Assembly: GCA_043228905.1 (NCBI GenBank)
Contig: JBHGNT010000010.1
Location: 12,524,001 to 12,588,000, forward strand
From: Azolla caroliniana
Lineage: Eukaryota; Polypodiophyta
Reading direction: 5' to 3'
Length of the DNA stretch: 64,000 nt
Translations under genes and position numbers: made by a program
In this document: one piece after another, positions 33,649 through 47,543 of the stretch
Position numbering within the stretch: the first letter of the stretch is position 1
Layout: each line of letters starts with the position of its first letter
The notes under the pieces: generated by a model
What the model was told of the DNA's origin: nothing
The model's database searches: none
The model's input: the letters and a program-made list of their open reading frames with translations, nothing else

Positions 33649-36396
33649 AACGACAATATCATATATTAAATTTCCGAGGTATATCTTGTGTTAACTGTTT
33701 GATAACTCAAAAACTCAAGACCTAAAGTAGATGCTACAATAATGTACAATTAACCAAATAATCAATATTATGTTTGAGGGATTGATGACGAACTTTGCTT
33801 TCATTTTTTTCTCCTAACATCAATTTCTAAACTTAATCCCATTATTCAATTAATAGTAGAGGTTACAAATGAAATTTGACAAAATATTATGTTGTTTGGT
33901 ATAAGAAGAAGCAATATATTTAGTCGTGGTTATTTCTCAACATGGTTACGACAAATTAGTACACCGACAATTATAGTTTGGATAACTGGATAGAATTTCC
34001 AAAAATACGCATAGATTGTAGAATAATGGTTAACTCTCGATCAACATTGCACCATATTTCTTTATTTGAACCAAAGCACTAGAATATTACATTGACTAAT
34101 TGATTTACTAAATAAATTCCATTATAGTCTAGATTGGAGAATAATAGTCAACTATCGAGAAACCCGTCTTCAACTCCCACCAATAGAAAAGACAATATCA
34201 TATATCATATTTTTCGAAGCATGTCATGTGTTAAGTGCTCGATATCTCAAAAACTGAAGACCTAATATTGTGTTGTTCGGGATAACAAGATGCAGTATAT
34301 TTAGTTCTGGTTATTCCACAACTTTGTTACAACAAATTAGTACACCAACAATTATAGTTTGGATAATTCGATAGAATTTCAAACAATATGCATAGATTGC
34401 AGAATAATGGTCAACTGTCGTTGGCTATTGCACCATGTTTCTTTTTTTTCTAACAAAGGACTAAAATGGTACATTAACTAAGTCATTTACTAAATGAACA
34501 CCATTGTAATCAAGTTCCCTCGGATACTTGCTTTTTACCTGAGACGCCCAGGTACAAGTAGATATATCCTATATCATGAGTAAATATGGCATTGATAAAA
34601 ATCCTTGAAATTATTAAATCTTAAAAACGAGAGTGTGTTAGAATAATCCTCAGTTTTTCGTTGATGCTTGCGCAAAATATAAATATTATTTATTTCTAAT
34701 CAATGATTGCAATATTAAAAAACACACAACATGTGATCCATTGTAGTCTAGTTGGTTAGGATACTCGGGTCTCACCCGATAGACCCGGATTCAACTCCGG
34801 GCAATGGAAACGACAATGTCATATATTAAATTTCTGAGGCATATCTTGTGTTAACAGTTTGATAACTCAATAACTCAAGACCTAAAGTAGATGTTACAAT
34901 AATATACAATTAACAAAATAATCAATATTATGTTTGAAGGATTGATGATGAACATTGCTTTCGTTTTATTCTCCTAATATCAATTTCTAAACTTAATCCC
35001 ATTATTCAATTAATAGTAGACGTTTCAAATGAAATTTGAGAAAATATTATGTTGTTCGGGACAAGGAGAACCAATATATTTGGTTGTGGTTATTTCTCAA
35101 CATGGTTTCGACAAATTAGTATACCGACAATTATAGTTTGGATAACTTGATAGAATTTCCGAAAATATGCATAGATTGTAGAGTAATGGTGAACTCTCGA
35201 TGAACATTGCACCATATTTCTTTATTTGAAGGAAAGCACTAGAATATTACATTGACTAATTCATTTACTAAATAAATTCCATTGTGGTCTAGTTGGTTCG
35301 GATCCTTGTTTTTTTACGCAATGGTCAAATATCGAGAGACCCGGGTTCAACTACCACCAATAGAAAAGATAATATCATACATCATATTTTGTGACGCATG
35401 TCATGTGTTAAGTGTTCGATATCTGAAAAACTGAAGAGCTAAAGTAGTTGTTACAATAATGTACAAATAACAAAATAATCAATATTATGTTTGAAGGATT
35501 GATAAAGAACTATACTTTGATTTTTTTCTCCTAACATTAATTTCTAAACTTAATCCCATTATTCAATTAAAAGTAGAGGTGTCAAATGGTACATTAACTA
35601 AGTCATTTACTAAATTAATACCATTGTAATCAAGTTGCCTCGAATCCTTGCTTTTTATCTGAGACGCCTAGGTACAAGTAGATATATCCTATATCATGAG
35701 TTAATATGGCATCGATAAAAACCCTTGAAATTATTAAATCTTAAAAACGAGAGTGTGTTAGAATAATCGTTAGTTTTTCGTTGATGCCTGTGCAATATAT
35801 AAATATTATTAATTTCTAATAAATGATAGGAAGATTAAAAAGCACACAAGATGTGATCCACGATAGTCGAGTAGGTTAGGATACTCGGCCCTCACCTGAG
35901 AGACCCGGGTTCAACTCCCAGCAACGGAAACGACACTATCATATATTAAATTTCCGATGCATATCAGGTGTTAACTATTTGATAACTCAAAAACTGAAGT
36001 CCTAAAGTAGGTGTTACAATAATGTACAATTAACTAAATAATTAATTTTATGTTTCAACAATTGATGACGAACTTTACTTTGATTTTCTTCTTCTAACAT
36101 TAAATTCTAAACTTAATTCCATTATTCAATTAATGGTAGAGGTTTCGAATGAAATTGGACAAAATATTATGTTCTTCGGGACAACAAGAAGAAGAAAATA
36201 TTATCTGGTTATTCCTCAACATTATTATGATAAATTAGTACACCAACAATTATAGTTTGGATAACTTGATTCAATTTCAAACAATAAACATAGATTGCAG
36301 AATAATGTTCAACTTTCAACAAGCATTGTACCATTTCTCATTATTTGTAGCATAGCACTAGAATAGTACATTCACTAACTCATTTATTAAATGAAT

Positions 36397-36466
36397 TCCA
36401 TTGTAATCAAGATGCCTCGAATCGTTGATTTTTACCCGAGACGCGTGGGTACAAGTATAGGCATAG
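36397..36466 (+). pseudogene. Module B, type B2 (decayed tRNA-like)
   Basis: Representative B2: begins TCCATTGTAATCAAG, has lost the A box (CAAGATGCC in place of CTAGTTGG) and ends GGGTACAAGTATAGG in place of a T arm. It aligns with module A over its whole length but cannot fold as a tRNA. Confidence 0.6.
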
Positions 36467-39400
36467 GAAAAACTAGATACATTGTAGCTCATTATGTAGT
36501 TTGGCATTGATAAAAATCGGTGAACTTATTAAATCTTAAAAACGAGAGTGTGTTAGAATAATCCTCTATTTCTCGTTGATGTTGGCGCAATACATAAATA
36601 TTCTTTATTACTAATCAATGATCGCAATATTAAAAAGTGCAGTAGATCTGATCCATTCTAGTCTAGTTGGTTAGAATACTTGACTCTGACCTGAGAGACC
36701 TGGTTTCAACTCTCGGGAATAGAAAAGACCATATCATATATCAAATTGTGCAACGTATGTCATGTGTTAACTGTTTGATAACTCAAAAATTGAAGACCTA
36801 AATTAGTTACAATAATGTACGATTAACAAAATAATCAATATTATGTTTGAAAGATTGATGACGAAGTTTAGTTTGATTTTTTTCTCCTAACATCAGTTTT
36901 TAAACTTAATCCCATCATTTGTTTAATTGTAGAGGTTTCGAATGAAATTGGACAAAACATTATGTTGTTCGGGACAATAAGAAGCAGTATATTTGGTTGT
37001 GGTTATTCCTCAACATTGTTACGACAAATTAGTCCACCAACAAGTATAGTTTGGATTACTCAATACAATTTCAAACAAATACGCATAGATTGTAGAATAA
37101 TGGTTAATTGTCGATGAGCATTGTACCATATTTATTTAGTTGTAGCACAACACTAGAATAGTACATGAACTAACTCATTTACTAAATGAATTCCATTGTA
37201 ATCAAGTTGCCTCAAATCCTTGCTTTTTACTTGAGATGCCCGGGTACAAGTAGATATATCATATATCATGAGCTAACGTTGCATCGATAAAAACCCTTGG
37301 ATTTATTAAATCTTAAAGACGATAGTGTGTTGGAATAATCCTCGGTTTTTCGGTAATGCTTGCACACAATATAAATATTATTTATTTCTAATGAATGATT
37401 GCAATATTAAAAAGTACACTAGTCTAGTTGGTTAGGATAGTCGCCAATGGAAACGACACTATCATATATTAAACTTCCGACGCATATCATGTGTTAACTG
37501 TTTGATAACTAAATAACTCAAGACCTAAAGTAGGTGTTACAATATTGTACAATTAACAAAATAATCAATATTATGTTTGAAGGATTGATAAAGAACTTTA
37601 CTTTGATTTTTTCCTCCGAACATCAATTTCTAAACTTAATCCCATTATTCGATTAACTGTAGAGGATTCAAATGATATTGGACAACACATTATGTTGTTC
37701 GGGACAACAAGAAGCAGTATATTTATTTGTGGTTATTCCTCAACATTGTTACGATAAATTAGTAGACCAACAATTATAGTTTGGATAACTCGATACAATT
37801 TCAAACAATACGCATAGATTGTAGAATAATGGTCAACTGTCGATGACTATTGCACCATGTTTCTTTATTTGTAATAGAGGACTAGAATATTACAGTAACT
37901 AATTCATGTGCTAAATGACTAGAATGGTACATTAACGAAATGCCATTGTAATTAAATTGCCTTGGATCCTTCCGTTTTACCTGGGACGCCCAGGTACCAG
38001 TAGATATATCAGATATCATGAGTTAATGTGGCATCGATAAAGACCCTTGAAATTATTAAATCTTAAACACGAGAGTGTGTTAGAATAATCCTCAGTTTTT
38101 CGTTGATACTCGCGCAATATATAAATAGTATTTATTTCTAATCAACGATTGTAATATTAAGAAGCACACAAAATGTGATCCATTGTACTCTAGTTGGTTA
38201 GGATACTCAGCTATCACCCGAGAGACCCGAGTTCAACTACCGACAATGGAAACGACAATATCATATATTAAATTTCCGAGGCATAGCATGTGTTAATTAT
38301 TTGATACCTCAAAAACTCAATTTCTCAAGTATTTGTCACAATAATGTACAATTAACAAAATAATTAATATTATGTTTGAAGCATTGATGACGAACCTTGC
38401 TTTGATTTTCTTCTCCTAACATCAATTTCTAAACTTAATCCCATTATTCAATTAATAGTAGAGGTTTCAAATATAATTTGACAAAACATTATGTTGTTCA
38501 GGACAAGAAGAAGGAATATATTTAGTCGTGGTTATTCCTCAACATTATTACGACAAATTAGTACACCAAGAATTATAGTTTCGATAACTTGATACAATTT
38601 CGAAAAATATGCATAGATTGTCGAATAATGGTGAAGTCTCGATGAGCATTGCACCATGTTTCTTTATTTGAAGTAAAGCACTAGAATATTGCATTAACTA
38701 ATTCATTTACTAAATGAATTCAATTGTAGTCTAGTTGGTTCGGATCCATGATTTTTACACGAGACTCCCAGGTACAACAATTGGCATGGGAAAAACGAGA
38801 TCCATCATAGATCATGAGTTAATATCGCATCGATGGAAACCCTTGAAATTATTAAATCTTAAAACCGAGAGTGTGTTAGAATAATCCCATGTTTGTCGTT
38901 GATACTTGCGCAATATTTAAATATTATTTATTACTAATCAATGATTGCAATTTTGAAAAGTACACAACATATAATCCATTGTAGTCTAGTTGGTTAGGAT
39001 ACTAGGCTCTCACACGAGAGACCCAGGTTCAACACCCGACAATGGAAATGACAATATCATATATTAAATTTCCGACGCATATCATGTTTTAATTGTTTGA
39101 TAACTTAAAAACTCAAGATTATGTTTGAAGGATTGATGACAAACGTTCCTCGATCAACATTGCAAAAATACGCATAGATTGTAGAATAATGGTGAACTCT
39201 AGATCAACATTGCAACATATTTCTTTATTTGACGCTAAGCACTAGAATATTACATTAAGTAATTCATTTACTAAACTATTTTCATTGTAGTCTACTTGTT
39301 TTTTACACGAGACTCCTGGGTACAACAATAGGCATTGGAGAAACTAGATACATCATAGATCATGAGGTAATGTCGCATTGATAAAAACACTTGAAATTAT

Positions 39401-39522
39401 TTAATCTTAAAAACAAGAGTGTGTTAGAATAATCCTGAGTTTCTCGTTGATGCTTGCGCAATATATAAATATTATTTATTACTAATCTATGATTGCAATA
39501 TTAAAAAGTACACAAGATATGA

Positions 39523-39594
39523 TCCAATGTAGTCTAGTTGGTTAGGATACTCGGCTCTCATTCGAGAGACCCGGGTTCAACTCCCGGCATTGGA
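39523..39594 (+). tRNA. tRNA-Glu(CTC)-like with compensatory acceptor change
   Basis: The acceptor is TCCAATG/CATTGGA: position 5 T to A and position 68 A to T together keep the pair. The T stem is perfect, the anticodon stem has one G-U, the anticodon is CTC, and the A and B boxes are intact. All stems form, which makes this the strongest candidate for a structurally intact copy. Confidence 0.65.
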
Positions 39595-40055
39595 AACGAC
39601 AATAGCATATATTTAATTTCCGACGAATATCATGTGTTAACTGTTTGATAACTCAAAAAATCAACACCTAAGCTAGTTGTTACAATAATGTACAATTAAC
39701 AAGATAATGAATATTATGTTTGAAGGATTGCTGACGAACTTTACTTTAATTTTTTTCTTCTAACATCAATTTCTAAACTTAATCCCATTATTCGATTAAT
39801 GGTAGAGCTTTCAAATGAAATTAGACAAAACATTATGTTGTTCGAGACAACTATCGACGAGCATTGCACCGTGTTTCTTTCTTTGTACATTAACTTGTTC
39901 ATTTACTCAATAATGGTCAACCCGTGAAATGATTAAATCTTAAAAACGAGAGTGTGTTAGAATAATCCTCTGTTTCTCGTTGATGCTTGCGCAATATATA
40001 AATATTATTTATTTCTAAGCAATGATTGTAATATTAAAAAGCACACTAACTGTGA

Positions 40056-40127
40056 TCCATTGTAGTGTAGTTGCTTAGCATACTCGGCTCTCATCCGAGA
40101 GACCCATGTTCAATTCCCGGCAATGGA
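40056..40127 (+). pseudogene. tRNA-Glu(CTC)-like module A
   Basis: Acceptor perfect and anticodon CTC. The D arm (TAGTGTAGTTGC) and T stem (CCATG/CCCGG) are damaged. Confidence 0.55.
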
Positions 40128-42464
40128 AACGACAATATCATATATTCAATTTTCTACGCATATCATGTGTTAACTATTTGATAACTCAAAAACTCAAGAC
40201 CTAAAGTAGGTGTTACAATAATTTACAATTAACAAAATAATCAATATTATGTTTGAAGGACTGATAAAGAACTTTACTTTGATTTTTTCCTCCTAACATC
40301 AATTTCTAAACTTAATCCCATTATTCGATTAATGGTAAAGGTTTCCAATGAAACTGGACCAAACATTATGTTGTTTGGGACAACAAGAAGCAGTATATTT
40401 AGTTATGGTTATTCCTCAACATTGTGATTATAAATTAGTACACCAAAAATTATAGTTTGGATAACTTGATAGAATTTCAAGCAATACGCATTGATTGCAA
40501 AATAATGGTCAACTGTCCACAAGCATTGCAGCATGTTTCTTTATTTGTACCAAAGCACTAGAATAGTACATTAACTAATTCATTTATTCAATCAATTCCA
40601 TTGTAATCAAGTTGCCTTGAATCGTTGATTTTTACCTAAGCCGCGCAGTTACAAGCACAGGTATAGGAAAAGCTAGATACGTCATAGATGATGAGTAAAT
40701 TTGGCATCGATAAAAGGTAGTGAAATTATTAAATCTTAAAAGAAATAGTGTGTTAGAATAAAAGTCCTAAAGTAGGTGTTACAATAATGTACAATTAACA
40801 AAACAATCAACTTTATGTTTCAACGATTGATGACAAGCTTTACTTTGTTTTTCTTCTCCTAACATCAATTTCTAAACTTAATTCCATTATTCGATTAATG
40901 GTAGAGGTTTCGAAAGAAATTGGACAAAGTATTATGTTGTTCGGGACAACAAGAAGAAGAAAATATTATCTGGTTATTCCTCAACATTCTACAATAAATT
41001 AGTACACCAACAATTATAGTTTAGATAACTTGATACAATTTCAAACAATACGCATAGATTGTAGAATAATGTTCAACTGTCGACAAGCATTGCACCATTT
41101 TTTTATATTTGGAGCATGGCACTAGAATAGTGCATTAACTAACTCATTTCCTAAATGAATTCCTATGTAATCGAGATGCCTGGAATCGTTGATTTTTACC
41201 CGAGACACATGGGTACTAGTACATGCATAGGAAAAACTAGATACATCATAGCTCATGAGTTAATATGGCATCAATAAAAACCGGTGAACTTATTAAATCT
41301 TAAAAACAAGATTGTGTTAGAATAATCCTCTGTTTCTTGTTTATGCTTGCCCAATATATAAATATTATTTATCACTAATCAATGATTGCAATATTAAAAA
41401 GTGTACAAGATGTGATCCATGGAAGTCTAGTTGGTTAGAATACTCGGCTCTCAAACGAGAGACTCGGGTTTAACTCCGGGCAATGAAAACGACAATATCA
41501 TATATTAAATTTCCGATGCATATCTTGTGTTAACTGTTTGATAACTCAAAAACTCAAGACCTAAAGTAGATGTTACAATAATGTACAATTAATAAAATAA
41601 TCAATATTATGTTTGAAGGATTGATGACGAACATTGCTTTCCTTTTTTTCTCCTAACATCAATTTCTAAACTTAATCCCATTATTCAATTAATAGTAGAG
41701 GTTTCAAACGAAATTTGAGAAAATATTATGTTGTTCGGGACAAGAAGAAGCAATATATTTAGTCGTGGTTATTTCTCAACATGGTTACGAGAAATTAGTA
41801 CACCGACAATTATAGTTTGGATAACTTGATAGAATTTCCAAAAATACACATAGATTGTAGAATAATGGTGAACTCTCGATCAACATTGCACCATATTTCT
41901 TTAGTTGAAGCAAAGCACTAGAATATTACATTAACTAATTCATTTACTAAATGAATTCCATTGTAGTCTAGTTGGTTCGGATCAATGATTTTTACACGAG
42001 ACTCCTGGGTACAGCAATTGGCATGGGAAAAACTAGATACATCATAGATCATGAGTTAATATCGTATCGATAAAAACCCTTGAAATTATTAAATCTTAAA
42101 AACAAGAGTGTCGAATAATGGTGAATTCTCGATTATCATTGGACGACGTTTGTTTATTTGAACGAAAGGACTTGAATATTACATTAACCAATTCATTTAC
42201 TAAATTAATTCCATTGTAGTCTAGTTCGTTCAAATCCTTGTTTTTTACACAAGACTCCCGGGTACAACAATAGGCATTGCAAAAACTAGATACATCATAG
42301 ATGATGAGGTAATGTCGCATCGATAAAAACCGTTAAAATTATTAAATATTAAAAACGAGAGTGTGTTAGAATAATCCTAAGTTTCTCGTTGATGCTTGCG
42401 CAATATATAAATATTATTTATTACTAATCTATGATTGCAAAATTGAAAAGTAGACAAGATATGA

Positions 42465-42536
42465 TCCATTGTAGTCTAGTTGGTTAGGATACTCGTCTCT
42501 CACCCGAGAAACCCGGGTTCAACTCCCGGCATAGGA
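42465..42536 (+). pseudogene. tRNA-Glu(CTC)-like module A
   Basis: T stem and A box perfect. The acceptor has two mismatches and the anticodon stem one. Anticodon CTC. Confidence 0.6.
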
Positions 42537-43792
42537 AACGACAATATCATATATTGAATTTCCGACTGATGTCATGTGTTAACTGTTTGATAACTCAAAA
42601 ACTTAAGACCTAAACTAGTTGTTACAATAATATACAATTAACAAAATAATCAATATTATGTTTGAAGGCTTGATGACGAACTTTACTTTCATTTTTTTCT
42701 CCTAACATCAATTTGTAAATTTAATCCCATTATTCGATTAATGGTAGAGCTTTCAAATGAAATTAGACAAAACATTATGTTGTTCGAGACAAAAAGAAGA
42801 AGTATATTTGGTTGTGGTTATTCGTCAACGTTGGTACGACAAATTAGTACACCAACAATTACAGTTGGCATAACTCAATACAATTTCAAACAATATGCAT
42901 AGAATACAAAATAATGTTCAAATGTCGAGAAGCATTGCACCATGTTTCTTTATTTGTAGCAAAGCACTAGAATAGTACATTACCTAATTTATTTTCTAAA
43001 TGAGTTCCATTGTAATCAAATTGCCTCGAATCGTTAATTTCAACTCGAAACGTGCGGGGACAAGTATAGCCATACGAAAAACTAAATACATTATATATCA
43101 TGAGTTAATGTGGCCTCGATAAAAACCCGCGAAATTAATAAATCTTAAAAACGAGAGTGTGTTAGAATAATCCTCTGTTTCTTGTTAATTGTTGTGCAAT
43201 ATATAAATATTATTTACTACTAATGAATGATTGCAATATTAAAAAGTGTACAAGATGTGATCCATTAATGTCTAGTTGGTTAGAATACTGGGCTCTCACC
43301 CCGGAGACCCATATTCAACTCCTCGGAATAGTAAGGACAATATCATATATAAAAGTTTGCAACGCATGTCATGTGTTTGATAACTCAAAAACTCAAGACG
43401 TAAAGTAGTTACAATAACATACAATTAACAAAATAATCAATATTATGTTAGAAGTATTGATAAAGAACTTTGGTTTGATTTTTTTCTCCTCACATCAATT
43501 TCTAAACTTCATCCCAATATTCAATTAATAGTAGAGGTTTTTAATGAAATTTTACAAAACATTATGTTGTTCGGGACAAAAGGAAGTAGTATATTTAGTT
43601 GGGGCTATTCCTCAACATTGTTACGACAAATTAGTACACCAAGAATTATAGTTTCGATAACTTGATACAATTTCCAAAAATACGCATACATTGTCGAATA
43701 ATGGTGTATTCTTGATGAGCATTGCACCATTTTTCTTTATCTGATGTAAAGAACTAGAATATTACATTAACTAATTCATTTACTAAATGAAT

Positions 43793-43860
43793 TCCATTGT
43801 AGTCTAGTTGGTTCGGATCCTTGTTTTTTACACGAGACTCCCGGGTACAACAATTGGCAT
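43793..43860 (+). pseudogene. Module B, type B1 (decayed tRNA-like)
   Basis: Representative B1: TCCATTGTAGTCTAGTTGG keeps the 5' acceptor and A box. A T6 run (43824-43829) sits where the anticodon loop should be, and the B box has decayed to GGGTACAACAA. A Pol III transcript started here would meet the T6 run before the 3' half. Confidence 0.6.
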
Positions 43861-44783
43861 GGCAAAAACTAGATACATCATATATCATGAGTTAATATCG
43901 CATCGATAAAAACCCTTGAAATTATTAAATCTTAAAAATGAGAGTGTGTTAGAATTATCCTCAATTTCTCGTTGATACTTGCACAATATATAAATCTTAA
44001 TTATTACTAATCAATGATTGCAATATTAAAAAGTACACTAGATATGATCCATGGTATTCTAGTTGGTTACGATACTTGGCTCCCGGGTTTAACTCCCAGC
44101 AATGGAAACGACAACATCATATATTAAATTTCCGACGCAGATCTTGTGTTAACTATTTGATAACTCAAAAACTCAATCCCTAAAGTAGATGTTAAAATAA
44201 TGTACAATTAACAAAATAGTCAATATTATGTTTGAAGGATTGATAACGAACTTTACTTTCATTTTTTTCTCCTAACATCAATTTCTAAACTTCATCCCAT
44301 TATTCAATTAATAGTAGAGGTTTCAAATGAAATTTGACAAAACATTATCTTGTTCGTGACAAGAAGAAGCAGTATATTTAGTCGTGGTTATTTCTCAACA
44401 TGGTTATGACAAATTAGTACACCGACAATTATTGTTTGGATAACTGGATAAAATTTTCAAAAATACGCATAGATTGTAGAATAATGATGAACTCTCGATC
44501 CACATTGCACCATATTTTCTTATTTGAAGCAAAGCACTAGAATATTACATTAACTAATTCGTTGACTTATGAATTCCATTCTAGTCTAGTTGGCATTGGA
44601 AAAACTAAACACATCCTAGATCATGAGGTAATGTCGCATCAATAAAAACCCTTGAAATTATTAAATCTTAAAAACGAGAGTGTGTTAGAATAATCCTCAG
44701 TTTCTCGTTGTTGCTTGCGCAATATATGATTATTATTTATTACAAATCTATGATTGCAATATCAAAAACTACACACGATGTGA

Positions 44784-44855
44784 TCCATTCTAGTCTAGTT
44801 GGTTAGGATACTCGGCTCTCACTCGAGAGACCCGGGTTCAACTCCCGGCAATGGA
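44784..44855 (+). tRNA. tRNA-Glu(CTC)-like, near-consensus
   Basis: Two changes from consensus: C at position 7 (C-C clash with 66) and T at position 40 (G-U in the anticodon stem). A box, B box, anticodon CTC and T stem are intact. Confidence 0.6.
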
Positions 44856-46070
44856 AACGACGATATCATATATTAAATTTCCGACTCATATCATGTGTTA
44901 ACCGTTTGATAACCCAAGACCTAAAGTAGGTTTTACAGGAATGTACAATTAACAAAATAATCAATATAATGTTTGAAGGATTGATAACGAAATTTGTTTT
45001 GATTTTTTTCTCCTAACATCATATTGTAAACTTAATCCCATTTTTCAATTAATAGTAGAGGTTTCAAATGAAATTCGACCAATCATTATTTTGTTCTGGA
45101 TAGGAAGAAGTACTATATTTAGTTTTGGTTACTTCTCAACATTGTTACGAGAAATTAGTACAATACGCATAGATTGCAAAATAATGGTCAACTATCGACA
45201 AGCATTGCACCATGTTTCTTTATTTGTAGCAAAGCACTAGAATACTACATTAACTAATTCATTTACTCACTGAATTCCATTGTAATCAACCTACCTCGAA
45301 TCATTGATTTTTATCCGAGATGCGCGTGTACAAGCACAAGCATAGGAAAAACTAGATACATCATAAATTATCAGTTAAATTAGCATTGAGAAAAACTCGT
45401 GAAATTATTAAATCTTAAAAAAGAGAGTGTGTTAGAGTAATCCTTAGTTTCTCGTGATGCTTGCGCAATATAGAAATAATATCTATTACTAATCAATGAT
45501 TACAATATTAAAAAGTGCACAAGATATGATCCAATGTAGTGTAGTTGGTTAGGATACTCGGCTCTCACCCAAGAGACTCGGGTTTAATTCCCGGAAATGG
45601 AAACGACAATATCATATATTAAACTTCCGACGCATATTATGTGTTAATTGTTTGATAACTTAAAAACTGAAGACCTAAAGTAGGCGTTACAATAATGTAC
45701 AATTAACAAAATAATCAATATTATGTTTGAAGGACTGAGAAAGAACTTTAGTTTGATTTTTCTCTCCTAATATCAATTTCTAAATTTAATCCAATTATTC
45801 GATTAATGGTAGACATTTTAATTGAAATTGGACAAAACATTATGTTCTTCGGGACAACAAGAATCGGTATATTTAGTTGTGGTTATTCCTCAACATTGTT
45901 ACGATAATTTAGTACACCAAAAATTATAGTTTGGATAACTCGACAGAATTTCAAACAATAGGCATAGATTGCGTAATAATGGTCAACTGTTGATGTGTAT
46001 TGCAACATGTTTCTTTATTTGTAATAAAGGACTAAAATGGTACATTAACTAACTCATTTACTAAATGAAT

Positions 46071-46130
46071 TCCATTGTAATCAAGTTGCCTCGGATACTT
46101 GCTTTTTACTTGAGACGCCCGTGTACAAGT
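46071..46130 (+). pseudogene. Module B, type B3 (shortened)
   Basis: Representative B3: like B2 up to CTCGGATACTTGCTTTTTAC, then GACGCCCG and TACAAGTAGATATATCC. It lacks about 17-30 bp present in B1 and B2, including the GGCATAGG segment. Confidence 0.55.
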
Positions 46131-46282
46131 AGATATATCCTATATCATGAGTTAATATGACATCGATAAAAACACTTGAAATTATTAAATCTTAAAAACG
46201 AGAGTTGGTTAAAGTAATCGTCAGTTTCTAATCAATATATAAATATTATTTATTTCTAATCAATGATAGCAAGATTAAATGA

Positions 46283-46354
46283 TCCACGATAGTCTAGTTG
46301 GTTAGGATACTCGGCTCTCACCTGAGAGACCCGGGTTCAACTCTCGGCAATGGA
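46283..46354 (+). pseudogene. tRNA-Glu(CTC)-like module A, CCACGATAG subfamily
   Basis: Everything except the acceptor is good: the A box, anticodon arm (one G-U), anticodon CTC and T stem (one G-U). The acceptor TCCACGA/CAATGGA has three mismatches. Confidence 0.6.
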
Positions 46355-47543
46355 AACGACAATATCATATATTAAATTTCCAATGTATATCAGGTGTTAA
46401 CTGTTTGATAACTCAAAAATTCAAGTCGTAAAGTAGGTGTTACAATAATGTGCAATTAATAAAATAATCAATATTATGTTTCAACGATTGATGACGCGTG
46501 GGTACAAGTACAGGCATAGGAAAAACTAGATACATCATAGCTCATGAGTTAGTGTACCATCGATAAAAACCGGTGAACTTATTAAATCTTAAAAACAAGA
46601 GTGTGTTAGAATAATCCTTTGTTTCTCGTTGATGCGTGCGCAATATATAAATAATATTTATTACTAATCAATGATTACATTATTTAAAAGTGCACAAGAT
46701 GTGATCTAGTGTAGTCTAGTTGGTTAGAATACTCGGCTCTCACCCGAGAGACCTGAGTTCAATTCCCGGCAATGGAAACGACAATATCATATATTAAACT
46801 TCCGACGCATATCATGTGTTAAGTGTTTGATAACTGAATAACTCAAGACCTAAAGTAGGTGTTACAATAATGTACAATTAACAAAATAATCAATATTATG
46901 TTTGAAGGATTGATGATGAACTTTACTTTGATTTTTTTCTCCTAACATCAATTTCTAAACTTAATCCCATTATTCGATTAATTGGAGATATTTCAAATGA
47001 AATTGGCCCAAACATTATGTTGTTCGCGACAACAAGAAGCAGTATATTTAGTTGTGGTTATTACTCAACATTGTTACGATAAATTAGTACACCAATAATT
47101 ATAGTTTGGATAACTTGATACAATTTCAAACAATACGTATAGATTGCAAAATAATGGTCAACTGTCGACAAGCATTGCACATTGTTTCTTTATTTGTAGC
47201 AAAGCACTAGAATAGTACATTAACTAATTCATTTACTCAATGTATTCCATTGTAATCAAGTTGCCTCGAATCGTTTATTTTTTTTTTCCAAAAAAAGAAA
47301 CTATTTCCATTAGTTAAGCAATGTACAAAGGATAATTTACAACTCATATCTTATAAGACATCTTGCATATCGAAGGAAAACAATAGGTGTAGATGAAACA
47401 ACAACAAAAAATAACTCCAAAGCACCACATCATTCGATGTGTATAGCATAACTCGAACGCATATTCTCCACGTGAGCCTCATACAAGCAGAATTTAGAAT
47501 AGATGTCCTCCATTCGCTCCTCAAGGCAGCACCCATCTAGATG

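Larger units (their letters stand above)
20181..47277. repeat. tRNA-Glu macrosatellite, block 3 (27 kb)
   Basis: Longest satellite block. A modules or fragments start at 20425, 20762, 20868, 21663, 22365, 23124, 23916, 24317, 24701, 25356, 26151, 26924, 26983, 27730, 28415, 29136, 29971, 30759, 31496, 31891, 32310, 33053, 33577, 34160, 34737, 35331, 35857, 36652, 37425, 38179, 38975, 39523, 40056, 41416, 42465, 43261, 44048, 44784, 45530, 46283 and 46705. Subfamilies with shared changes are interleaved: 20868/41416, 25356/35857/46283, 27730/45530 and 33053/38179. No protein gene is seen. The block is cut by the LINE inside a B module. Confidence 0.9.

Noticed and set aside
20181-47277. CRISPR array
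   Set aside because: Repeats are about 790 bp with divergent internal sequence, not short identical repeats with unique spacers.
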